DNA of 64,000 bases, from contig SYAC01000034.1 of NCBI GenBank assembly GCA_005787685.1, positions 1-64,000 of the forward strand, given 5' to 3'. How positions within the stretch are numbered: position 1 is the stretch's first letter; each line of letters begins with the position of its first letter. Under the pieces are notes generated by a model. It had not been told where the DNA came from. It saw only the letters and a program-made list of their open reading frames with translations, and did no database searches. The translations under genes and the position numbers were made by a program. Shown piece after piece: positions 9,366 through 17,017 of the stretch. The DNA comes from Planctomycetia bacterium (GTDB lineage Bacteria > Planctomycetota > Phycisphaerae > Phycisphaerales > SM1A02).

Positions 9366-9371
9366 CTCCTT
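9366..9371 (-). promoter_or_regulatory. Ribosome-binding site deciding the start of the second pilB
   Basis: AAGGAG on the minus strand, 6 bases upstream of the GTG at 9359. The competing upstream ATG at 9401 has no comparable site. Confidence 0.7.
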
Positions 9372-9450
9372 CAAGCGAACAAAGAAATGAATGCAAGACA
9401 ATCAAACCGAGGGGTCGTAGTATGCAGAACCCGCAGGCAAGTGGCAACCC

Positions 9451-10140
9451 ATGAATGACACGAATACCACTAAACCGCAAAGTCCCACTCGGTGGTTGGT
9501 CGCCTTGGGACCCACCCACGAACCCATTGATGAGGTTCGATTTATTGGAAACCGATCGAGTGGACGCATGGGATTTGAAATAGCCAAGGCCGCTCAAGAA
9601 ACCGGCGCGCATGTGCGCGTTCTTGCTGGGCCCTGCCATCTTTCGCAAATAGATTCGTTGAATGATGTTGCGCGGTTCCAAAGCGCGGCCGACTTGCGCG
9701 CCTTATTGACAACAGATTGGCCTAATTTTGATGTTTTAATTATGGCCGCTGCCGTGGCGGATTGGCGCGTGGCGGGCGAAAAGTTGGCTGGAAAGCTTCG
9801 CCGCGAAACACCTGCGCCCGTGTTGCAATTGGAACCCGTGGCTGAAATTCTTGGAAATTTGCAAAGCCACGCCAATCAGTTTGTGGTTGGATTCGCCTTG
9901 GAGCCAATGGAGCAGATGATTGCCAGCGCGAGGCGAAAATTGATCGCCAAGAAAGCGGATTGCATTGTGGCAAATTCACTGCAAACACTGGACGGCGTGG
10001 AATCGGACGCGCGAATAGTGTGGCCCGATGGGCGCGTGGTTTCCCTTGATGCGCAGGGAGCATTTGCCCCCAAATCGGTAGTGGCGCGTTGGATTGTTCA
10101 GACCATTTCCCCCGCAATCTCACAAAAGTGCGTTCATTGA
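9451..10140 (+). CDS. coaB: Phosphopantothenate-cysteine ligase (CoaB domain, stand-alone)
   Basis: 229 residues matching only the C-terminal half of the usual CoaBC fusion. The nucleotide-binding loop is visible at the start as ALGPTHEPIDEVRFIGNRSS followed by GRMG, then HVRVLAGP and the AAAVADWRV motif near residue 105. The reaction joins 4'-phosphopantothenate and cysteine in CoA synthesis. No CoaC-type decarboxylase domain is present before or after it, so it must be encoded elsewhere. It is transcribed away from the pilB gene across a 91-base gap that probably holds both promoters. Stand-alone CoaB proteins are known in some bacteria, so this is unusual but not unique. Confidence 0.85.
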   Translation: MNDTNTTKPQSPTRWLVALGPTHEPIDEVRFIGNRSSGRMGFEIAKAAQETGAHVRVLAGPCHLSQIDSLNDVARFQSAADLRALLTTDWPNFDVLIMAAAVADWRVAGEKLAGKLRRETPAPVLQLEPVAEILGNLQSHANQFVVGFALEPMEQMIASARRKLIAKKADCIVANSLQTLDGVESDARIVWPDGRVVSLDAQGAFAPKSVVARWIVQTISPAISQKCVH

Positions 10141-10158
10141 TAGTCTTGCAGTTCGTCT

Positions 10159-10183
10159 AATTGTGAAGAACAATTTTCTTTAT
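10159..10183 (+). terminator. Weak candidate terminator after coaB
   Basis: AATTGT-GAAGA-ACAATT forms a 6-base-pair stem followed by TTCTTTATT, 19 bases after the coaB stop. The stem is almost all A-T, so it may be inefficient. Confidence 0.3.
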
Positions 10184-10203
10184 TGAACATGCATGATTTA
10201 TTT

Positions 10204-10209
10204 TAAGGA
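10204..10209 (+). promoter_or_regulatory. Strong ribosome-binding site of gnd
   Basis: AAGGAG 8 bases upstream of the gnd ATG. It stands out because most internal genes here rely on overlapping stop/start codons instead of a clear site. Confidence 0.6.
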
Positions 10210-10217
10210 GTTACTCA

Positions 10218-11243
10218 ATGCGTATGGGAATGATTGGTCTTGGTCGTATGGGTGCGAATATGTCGGTTCGCTTAATGAAGGCTGGACATGAAATTGTCGC
10301 CTTTGATGTGTCAGCTGATTCAGTCAAAGCTTTGGCCGCCCAAGGCGCGATTGCCGCGACCAGCATTGAGGACATGATCGCCAAACTTCCTGCGCCACGC
10401 AGTATTTGGATGATGATTCCAACGGCATATGTGGACGAAACCATCGCAAAAATTGCGCCGCACCTTTCCAAGGGCGACACGCTGATTGATGGCGGCAACA
10501 GCTATTACAAGGACGATATTCGTCGCGCCAAGGAATTGGCCAAGTTCGGCATTGACTATGTGGATGTTGGAACTTCTGGCGGGGTGTGGGGACTAGACCG
10601 CGGCTACTGCCAGATGATTGGTGGACCAGAGGCCAGCGTGAAGCGATTGAATCCAATTTTTAGCGCACTTGCCCCAGGCAAGGGAACAATTCCCGTCACA
10701 CCAGCGCGCAAAAATATGCCCGGCACTGCTGAGCAAGGCTATTTGCACTGTGGACCCAATGGTGGCGGCCACTTTGTGAAGATGGTTCACAACGGAATTG
10801 AATATGGAATTATGGCGGCTTATGCCGAGGGTTTGAACATTATCAAGAACGCCGACGCGGGCATGCACATGCGCGAGAAGAACGCCGAAACCACCCCACT
10901 GCGCGAGCCCGATGCGTATATGTACAAATTTAATTTGCCCGATGTGGCCGAAGTGTGGCGCCGCGGCAGCGTGATCAGCAGCTGGTTGCTGGACTTGACC
11001 GCCAATTCATTGGCCGCCGATCCAGAACTGACCAAATTTGACGGACGCGTGAGCGATTCTGGCGAAGGTCGCTGGACCATTGACGCGGCAATTGACGAGG
11101 GCGTGCCCGCGTATGTGTTGACGGCGGCCTTGTACGCCCGATTCTCAAGCCGAGGCGCCGCGTTGTTTGGCGACAAGTTGTGCTCCGCCATGCGTTACGA
11201 GTTTGGTGGACATCTTGAGCAAACCGCGCCAAAGGTAAAATAA
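10218..11243 (+). CDS. gnd: 6-phosphogluconate dehydrogenase (decarboxylating), short type
   Basis: 341 residues, the short YqeC/GndA-like form rather than the ~470-residue enterobacterial one. The Rossmann motif is MGMIGLGRMGANMSVRLMKAG; the second strand ends in an acidic residue (VAFDVSADS), which by family favours NAD over NADP. LIDGGNSYYKDDIRRA, VDVGTSGGVWGLDRGY and the catalytic GGHFVKMVHNGIEYG (lysine and asparagine) are all present. It converts 6-phosphogluconate to ribulose 5-phosphate. A strong AAGGAG lies 8 bases before the start. zwf follows after 3 bases, so the two oxidative pentose-phosphate enzymes are surely co-transcribed. Confidence 0.94.
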   Translation: MRMGMIGLGRMGANMSVRLMKAGHEIVAFDVSADSVKALAAQGAIAATSIEDMIAKLPAPRSIWMMIPTAYVDETIAKIAPHLSKGDTLIDGGNSYYKDDIRRAKELAKFGIDYVDVGTSGGVWGLDRGYCQMIGGPEASVKRLNPIFSALAPGKGTIPVTPARKNMPGTAEQGYLHCGPNGGGHFVKMVHNGIEYGIMAAYAEGLNIIKNADAGMHMREKNAETTPLREPDAYMYKFNLPDVAEVWRRGSVISSWLLDLTANSLAADPELTKFDGRVSDSGEGRWTIDAAIDEGVPAYVLTAALYARFSSRGAALFGDKLCSAMRYEFGGHLEQTAPKVK

Positions 11244-11246
11244 TCT

Positions 11247-12620
11247 ATGAGTACTCAACCGCACAGTGACGCTTTGGTTCTATTTGGAGCTACTGGCGAT
11301 CTCGCGCACAAGAAATTATTTGACACAATTCAAGCGCTGATTCAAAGAAATACCCTGACTGGAAAAGTCATTGGAGTCGCCAAAAGCGACATGACTCGCG
11401 ATCAATTGCTCACGCGCGCGCGCGAAGGAATCACCACCTATGGCCGCGGCGTGAACGAGGCTGCGTTCAAGACATTCTCGGACAACTTTCAATTTGTCAA
11501 TGGTGATTACGCCGACATCGCCACTTTCAAAGAGCTGAAAAAAGCATTGGGAAATGCCCAGCGACCCCTGCACTATCTGGCTATTCCGCCCGTGTTGTTT
11601 GGCACAGTGACCAAGCAGTTGGAGTCCGCGGACTGCGTAATCGGCGCTCGCGTTGTGGTGGAAAAGCCGTTCGGTAATAACAGCGCCTCGGCCAAGCAAT
11701 TAAACGAAATTTTGCACGAGGTGTTTGATGAGCAACATATTTTTCGCATCGACCATTATCTGGGCAAGGAGGCGACACAGAATATTTTATTCACGCGATT
11801 TGCTAACGCGTTCCTGGAGCCTATTTGGAACCGCCAATACGTCAAAGAAATTCAAATCACAATGGCGGAAAGTTTTGGTGTACAAGGTCGTGGCAAATTT
11901 TATGACCAGACCGGCTGCATTCGCGATGTGATAGAGAACCATCTCATGCAAGTGGTTGGTTTTTTATGCATGGAGCCACCAATATGGAGCGACATGGAAC
12001 GAGTGCGAGACGAGCAGGTGAAATTATTCCGCTCGGTGCGCACATTAACGACACACGATGTGGTACGCGGGCAATTTGATGGCTACTTAAACGAACCAGG
12101 CGTGGCCGCGAACAGCCAGACTGAAACCTGGGGTGCTATTCGATTAATGATCGACAATTGGCGTTGGGCTGGAGTACCCGTGTATATTCGGGCGGGTAAA
12201 TGCATGCCGATTTCTGCCACTGAGGTGCGAGTGGAATTTCATCACCCACCCAATGTTGTTTTTCCTGATGCGCCACCTGGACCTCCGAATTTTGTGCGTT
12301 TTCTTCTGTCTCCGCGCATTGAGATTGGCATCAACATGCAGGCTAAAATTGACGGCGAATTGATGAGCGGCATGCCCATTGAATTGATGACTGTTGACAC
12401 TCAACCCGACGAAATGACGCCATACGAGCGCTTAATTGGCGACGCCATTCGCGGCGACCAAGCGCTGTTCGCGCGTCAAGATACGGTTGAGGAAGGCTGG
12501 CGTATTGTTGAAAACATTCTTGACCACGTCGTGCCCGTGATGAAGTACAAGCCTGGAACTTGGGGACCTGAACTTGCGAATCAAATTCTTATGCCTGCGG
12601 GCGGTTGGTATTCTCCGTAA
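11247..12620 (+). CDS. zwf: Glucose-6-phosphate 1-dehydrogenase
   Basis: 457 residues, slightly shorter than the usual ~490. The coenzyme-binding loop [13 protein letters not shown] is at residues 13-25, VVVEKPFG near residue 135, and the substrate-binding and catalytic motif [15 protein letters not shown] near residue 165. The C-terminal domain carries the family blocks [10 protein letters not shown] and [14 protein letters not shown]. It oxidises glucose 6-phosphate to 6-phosphogluconolactone, the step before Gnd (with the lactonase, which is not in this window). The gap after gnd is 3 bases. Confidence 0.95.
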   Translation: MSTQPHSDALVLFGATGDLAHKKLFDTIQALIQRNTLTGKVIGVAKSDMTRDQLLTRAREGITTYGRGVNEAAFKTFSDNFQFVNGDYADIATFKELKKALGNAQRPLHYLAIPPVLFGTVTKQLESADCVIGARVVVEKPFGNNSASAKQLNEILHEVFDEQHIFRIDHYLGKEATQNILFTRFANAFLEPIWNRQYVKEIQITMAESFGVQGRGKFYDQTGCIRDVIENHLMQVVGFLCMEPPIWSDMERVRDEQVKLFRSVRTLTTHDVVRGQFDGYLNEPGVAANSQTETWGAIRLMIDNWRWAGVPVYIRAGKCMPISATEVRVEFHHPPNVVFPDAPPGPPNFVRFLLSPRIEIGINMQAKIDGELMSGMPIELMTVDTQPDEMTPYERLIGDAIRGDQALFARQDTVEEGWRIVENILDHVVPVMKYKPGTWGPELANQILMPAGGWYSP

Positions 12621-12719
12621 ATTTTAGCTGACACCAAGAGCAGTTAATATGTTCTTACTTATATGACCAAATGTATGCAATATTTTTTGAATTTGTATGA
12701 ATTTGACCCAGCGCTTCAT

Positions 12720-12804
12720 GGGATCGTGGCGGAACAGCAGACGCAGCGGACTTAAAATCCGCAGTCAAGAAATTGACGTGTGGGTGCAACTCCCACCGGT
12801 CCCA
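12720..12804 (+). tRNA. tRNA-Leu (anticodon UAA)
   Basis: 85 bases. The acceptor stem pairs GGGATCG (12720-12726) with CGGTCCC (12797-12803), followed by discriminator A. The anticodon stem is GCGGA/TCCGC around the loop CTTAAAA, giving anticodon TAA. A long variable arm with stem TCAA/TTGA marks the class II shape expected for leucine. The T stem is GTGGG/CCCAC, but its loop reads TGCAACT, with G where nearly all tRNAs have T55 (pseudouridine). CCA is not encoded. Confidence 0.93.
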
Positions 12805-12869
12805 TTTTGCTTGAATACAAGTTCTATTCAAAAATTGATTGACATCAATTTCGGTTATTCTGTTTCTTG

Positions 12870-14648
12870 ATGGAAGAAAGACTAGAATTTCATAAACCTA
12901 GCAATCAGTCGCTTGATCAACCCTTGATTGTCTTGATTACCAATGAAATCTGGGCCGCGGACGCGCTCAGAATGGCGCTCACAAACAATCAAGCTCAACT
13001 TGAAATCATTCCCCGCAATGCCGAATCATTGGAGCGTGCAATTCGATTGGTCCCTACGGTGGTTGCTGTTGAAATTTCCGGTCTAGGTACCGAGGGCTTT
13101 GAATTACTGGGCGCTTTTGCTAGAGATGAAACCACCAAGGAAATTCCCTGTGTGGCCATGCTCCCCCTGCCTGATCCATTGAAACGAGCGGCGGCCTTCG
13201 CTTGCAATGTCGAAGATTGCCTAAGTCGGCTGAATGATTCGGATGAAATACGCACGCGAATATTGACGCTAGCCAAATTGGGAATTTCCAAAATGCGCGA
13301 ATGCGTATTAGATAAGGAAATTGTAGAGCTGCAAACGCGGCTGAAGGATAGAAGCCATTTGCAAACGGAGCGCGAACGACTGAATGCGGGGTTAATTCAG
13401 TTAGGCGCCAACGACAAGGACTTTCTACAAATACGATTAGATGGCTTGGTGAGAATCGGTTTGGAATTGAACAAGGTCCAAGACATTCACTTGTTGATGG
13501 ATCGTATTCTCAGCGAGGCGCGAAAATTGATTGGCGCCGACGCAGGCACCTTGTACAAACGCGAAAATGCAAGTCTTCGATTTGCGTACACGCAAAATGA
13601 CACCCTTGCCCGCCGTGGAGGATTGGGTGAACCACCAAGATTTTCAAGTCACATGCTTCCGGTCAGCGAAAATTCAATCGCGGGCTGGGTAAGCATAAGC
13701 GGTGAAGGTGTCAACATTGCAAATGCTTACACAATAGAACCGAGCAGCCCATTTCAATTTGACCAATCTTTCGACCGCAGTACCGGGTACAAGACACAAA
13801 GCGTGCTTGCGTTGCCGCTGCGCACAAGTTTGGGTCGTACCGTGGGCGTGCTGCAACTCATAAACGCCATAAACAGTGATGGCCGTAGCCGGCCACGGTT
13901 CTCCGAGACAGACCAAGCGCTTTTATCGCATTTTGCCAGCATGGCAACCGCGGCGATTGAGCGGAACCAATTGCACGAGAGTGTGATCAAGCGAATGTTG
14001 CACATGGCCGAATCGCACGATCCCATTGAAACTGCTCAACATGTTGAGCGCGTGGCAGGTATTGCAGGAGTTTTATTTGAAGAATGGGGGCATCGGCGCG
14101 GTTTGGGAGGTGTGTTATTCGAGCGCCAACGTGACCTCTTACGCTACGCCGCGCGCATGCATGATGTGGGCAAGGTCGGAGTGACAGATTCAATTTTAAA
14201 GAAGCCCGCAAAGCTGACCGCCGCTGAATTTAAAATAGCGCAACGCCATGTGCTCATTGGCGCCAGTTATTTTCAGGATGAACCAACCGAGTTTGACGAG
14301 TCATCGCTCGAGGTGCTTCTCAATCATCATGAAAAATGGAATGGCACTGGCTATCCAGGATATGTCCATTGTGATGGCTCTTCCATTCTTGATCCTGTGA
14401 CCAATCAACCCAAACTTGGTGGCAAAAGAGGCGATGAGATTCCTGTTTTCGCGCGGATTGTTTCGGTAGCTGATGTGTTTGACGCGCTTTCACACAAACG
14501 TTGCTACAAAGAAGCCTGGCCAGAACAACGCGTTCTTGACACGATGCGAGTTGAGTCGGGCAACCATTTTGATCCCGAACTAATTAGCATTTTCTTTGAA
14601 AAATTACCGTTGATTCGCCAGATTTGCGATTTGAATAAGGAAGTTTAA
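12870..14648 (+). CDS. Degenerate receiver-GAF-HD-GYP protein (putative c-di-GMP phosphodiesterase)
   Basis: 592 residues from the ATG at 12870 (a TTG just before it could also be used). Residues 15-130 look like a receiver fold (LIVLITNEIWAADAL) lacking the acidic pair; a coiled-coil linker follows; a GAF domain spans about 195-370 (ADAGTLYKRENASLRFAYTQ, SIAGWVSISGEGVNIANAY). The HD-GYP domain has H431-D432 in MHDVGKVGV, the following QRHVLIGA and NHHEKWNGTGYP, so all metal and signature residues are kept. About 15 extra residues (YVHCDGSSILDPVTNQPKLG) sit after GYP and before the EIPVFARIVSVADVFDAL block. No membrane segment. It lies 28 bases upstream of the cheW gene in the slot where Wsp operons have the receptor WspA. 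Confidence 0.88.
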   Translation: MEERLEFHKPSNQSLDQPLIVLITNEIWAADALRMALTNNQAQLEIIPRNAESLERAIRLVPTVVAVEISGLGTEGFELLGAFARDETTKEIPCVAMLPLPDPLKRAAAFACNVEDCLSRLNDSDEIRTRILTLAKLGISKMRECVLDKEIVELQTRLKDRSHLQTERERLNAGLIQLGANDKDFLQIRLDGLVRIGLELNKVQDIHLLMDRILSEARKLIGADAGTLYKRENASLRFAYTQNDTLARRGGLGEPPRFSSHMLPVSENSIAGWVSISGEGVNIANAYTIEPSSPFQFDQSFDRSTGYKTQSVLALPLRTSLGRTVGVLQLINAINSDGRSRPRFSETDQALLSHFASMATAAIERNQLHESVIKRMLHMAESHDPIETAQHVERVAGIAGVLFEEWGHRRGLGGVLFERQRDLLRYAARMHDVGKVGVTDSILKKPAKLTAAEFKIAQRHVLIGASYFQDEPTEFDESSLEVLLNHHEKWNGTGYPGYVHCDGSSILDPVTNQPKLGGKRGDEIPVFARIVSVADVFDALSHKRCYKEAWPEQRVLDTMRVESGNHFDPELISIFFEKLPLIRQICDLNKEV

Positions 14649-14676
14649 TCCTTGCAAAAAAGGGTATTCTATCATC

Positions 14677-15174
14677 ATGCGAACTCTGATTTGGACGGCT
14701 CACAATAATTTTTTTGCTATTGATGTCGCCCATATCCGTGAAGTTTGCCCCGTGGTTTCAGCCCAACCTTTGCCAGCCAGTCCCGCATGGATGCTTGGCT
14801 TGTTTGATTATCACGGGGCGTTCGTTCCTTTGCTTGACGCAGGCATTCTGACGGGGAAAATAGCCATTGAACCAAAAGTTGGTTCGCGAACAATTTTGAT
14901 GGAGGTGCCTATGGACGCCAACGATCCAACCTGCAGCACTTCGATATTTGGTTTACGCGTGGAACAAGTCATTGGGCTGCGGGACTTGAATTACAACGGC
15001 GCCTGGAATCCAAGCGCGGGATTGCCCGAGTTTGAACATTTGCGAGAGGTGTTGAATATCGCAGAGGGTCGCGCTCAAGTATTTGACGCCAGACTTATAG
15101 CCATGCAACATGAACGGATTCTGCAAGGCTCAAGCGCGGTCGCCACGAAGAATGATCGGCGGCTTGGGTCGTGA
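14677..15174 (+). CDS. cheW: CheW-like coupling protein (WspB position)
   Basis: 165 residues forming one CheW domain: an N-terminal strand pair (FFAIDVAHIREVCP), the glycine-rich block MLGLFDYHGAFVPLLDAG and a C-terminal block ending in the VEQVIGLRDL region. By family it bridges a chemoreceptor and the kinase CheA. It is the first of two CheW genes in the operon, matching wspB, and its stop overlaps the GTG of the cheR gene (GTGA). No receptor gene is seen in the window, so its upstream partner is unknown. Confidence 0.88.
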   Translation: MRTLIWTAHNNFFAIDVAHIREVCPVVSAQPLPASPAWMLGLFDYHGAFVPLLDAGILTGKIAIEPKVGSRTILMEVPMDANDPTCSTSIFGLRVEQVIGLRDLNYNGAWNPSAGLPEFEHLREVLNIAEGRAQVFDARLIAMQHERILQGSSAVATKNDRRLGS

Positions 15175-16433
15175 ACGAATTGTCAATGTGGCTGTCCGCC
15201 AACACATCGCTTGAACCCGTGGTGAATAAGTTTGGTGAATTGTTCGCCCGTGAGCGCATGCGATTGCTTGGCGACAAGACCATCGCTGAATATGTAGCGC
15301 GCTTGAATCGTGATTCCAAAGAGGCCATGAATTTGTATCAACATTTGTCGCCCCCAGAAACATGGCTCTTTCGCTATGTGGCGTCGTTTGAGGTGCTGCG
15401 CGAAGAACTTCAAAAGCGCGATCGGTCACAAATGATTCATGTGGCCAGTCTTGGTTGCGCCACTGGGTCGGAGCCATTTTCTATTGCAGCAACAGCACTG
15501 TCCTGCGGTCTTACTCCCAGCCACATTCGCATACTTGCCTTGGATTACAGCGATGATCACTTGGCGCATACTCGCACTGGCCGCGCCAGCGCGCTTGCGC
15601 AACGGACTCCCATTCCACAGTGGGCGGCCAACTGGTTGCATCCCACACCACAAGGTCAATTGGAATTGGACGCGCAAGGCATGGCCATGATTGACTACCA
15701 ACGCGGTGATTTGTCAAAATGGAAACCTGATCGCGCATTTGATTTTGTGTTTTGCCGCAATGTCGCCATTTATTTGAACGAACAAAGCAAAAGACGCCTT
15801 GGACGAATGCTGGATGAAACAATCAAGCCAAACGGGCTGGTATTCCTTGGACATGCTGATTCCACCATTTTCACTGGCACCAACATGCGTCGAAGTGAGA
15901 TGGATCATGCTTTTGCATTTTGCAAACATGAGAAAGCCAATGACAAACTCAATCCGCTAGCACTTGGTCTTTCGCAAGACCCATGGGTTGCACCATTTAT
16001 TCAATCGAGTTCGATCGCAGGCAAGCCCGCTATTGCGGCCGTTCATAAAATAATTTCCACAACTTCAACGCGGCGAACGGACAGCGCCCCTGCCTCTAGT
16101 GCTGGCGTCATGGCTGCGAGGGCGTCAATGGATGTGTTCACACGGGCGCAAATTGCCGCCGACAGCGGTCATTTGGTCGAGGCCGAAAAATTATTGCTGG
16201 CCTATTTAGCCCAAGAACCAACGGCAATTCAGGGCCATGCGTTGTTTGGTTGCGTTCAAATGGCGCAAGATAAATACGCGGATGCCCAAAGAAGTTTTAC
16301 GAAGGTCGTGTACCTTGATCCCTTGAACGGACTTGCACTTTTATCATTGGCGGCCATTGCCGAATTGGGTGGTGATTCCAAAGGTGCGCAACGATTGCGC
16401 GACCGCGCCGCGCGGACTGTTGTGGAGAAATGA
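15171..16433 (+). CDS. cheR: CheR-type methyltransferase with C-terminal TPR (WspC-like)
   Basis: 420 residues starting at a GTG that overlaps the preceding stop. An N-terminal CheR all-alpha domain holds the LSPPETWLFRYVASF block typical of WspC-type CheR; the SAM-binding motif is VASLGCATGSEPFSIAATA near residue 90; FDFVFCRNVAIYLNE is the post-motif block near residue 190. A linker of about 60 residues leads to two or three tetratricopeptide units (residues 320-415: AQIAADSGHLVEAEKLLLAY, ALFGCVQMAQDKYADAQRSF). It would methylate receptor glutamates. CheR with C-terminal TPR is the WspC architecture, and the position between two cheW genes also matches wspC. Confidence 0.9.
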   Translation: MNELSMWLSANTSLEPVVNKFGELFARERMRLLGDKTIAEYVARLNRDSKEAMNLYQHLSPPETWLFRYVASFEVLREELQKRDRSQMIHVASLGCATGSEPFSIAATALSCGLTPSHIRILALDYSDDHLAHTRTGRASALAQRTPIPQWAANWLHPTPQGQLELDAQGMAMIDYQRGDLSKWKPDRAFDFVFCRNVAIYLNEQSKRRLGRMLDETIKPNGLVFLGHADSTIFTGTNMRRSEMDHAFAFCKHEKANDKLNPLALGLSQDPWVAPFIQSSSIAGKPAIAAVHKIISTTSTRRTDSAPASSAGVMAARASMDVFTRAQIAADSGHLVEAEKLLLAYLAQEPTAIQGHALFGCVQMAQDKYADAQRSFTKVVYLDPLNGLALLSLAAIAELGGDSKGAQRLRDRAARTVVEK

Positions 16434-17017
16434 TCTTGACTCAATCCCCGTCCGACAATCCTCCCGAGCAAAAAATGGGATTGACCCAACTTTTGTCGCG
16501 TCCAATTCCTGACGCAAGTTTGCAGCAGAACACCTCCGCCTTAGCTCAAGAACGCGCGCAATCCCTGCATGAGCTAGACACCATTCTGGTTTTTCGAATT
16601 GGCGGCGAACGCTTCGCTTTGCCCGCCCATAGCGTTCAGAATATTTTTCCAGCCACCACGGTTCGCAAAGTTCCGCATAGAACTCGTCCGCCATTTCGGG
16701 GCCTGTGTTGCTATGAAGGCGCAATCTTGTTGACTGGCTTGCTGCATGTGGTGCTTGACATGCCAATGGATGAATCCGCGAATGTGAAACTGCGACGCAT
16801 GATTGTCATAGGCACCGAGGAATCCAGTTGGGCTTTTGAAGTGGACGCGGTGGATTGCATCCGCAAAGTAGATCCATCGAAATTTCGAAACGCCCCTGCC
16901 ACTATTCCAAAAACCATTGATTCCTGCACGAATTGCATTATTCCAATGGATGACGGCGACGCGGTGCTGCTGAATCCTTTGGCTATTCAAGCCGTCATGG
17001 AAAGGTCTATTCAATGA
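16430..17017 (+). CDS. cheW: CheW-like coupling protein (WspD position)
   Basis: 195 residues. An N-terminal extension of about 50 residues is followed by a CheW domain: VFRIGGERFALPAHSVQNIF, then HRTRPPFRGLCCYEGAILL and a C-terminal SSWAFEVDAVDCIRKVDPSK block. It overlaps cheR and cheA by ATGA at either end, so these proteins should be made in fixed ratios. This is the second CheW of the operon and corresponds to wspD. The N-terminal extension resembles that of WspD-type proteins in length, but its function is not known. Confidence 0.87.
   Translation: MILTQSPSDNPPEQKMGLTQLLSRPIPDASLQQNTSALAQERAQSLHELDTILVFRIGGERFALPAHSVQNIFPATTVRKVPHRTRPPFRGLCCYEGAILLTGLLHVVLDMPMDESANVKLRRMIVIGTEESSWAFEVDAVDCIRKVDPSKFRNAPATIPKTIDSCTNCIIPMDDGDAVLLNPLAIQAVMERSIQ

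Noticed and set aside
12839-12861. TTGACA and TATTCT as a promoter for the HD-GYP gene
   Set aside because: The spacer is only 11 bases, too short for a sigma-70 promoter.
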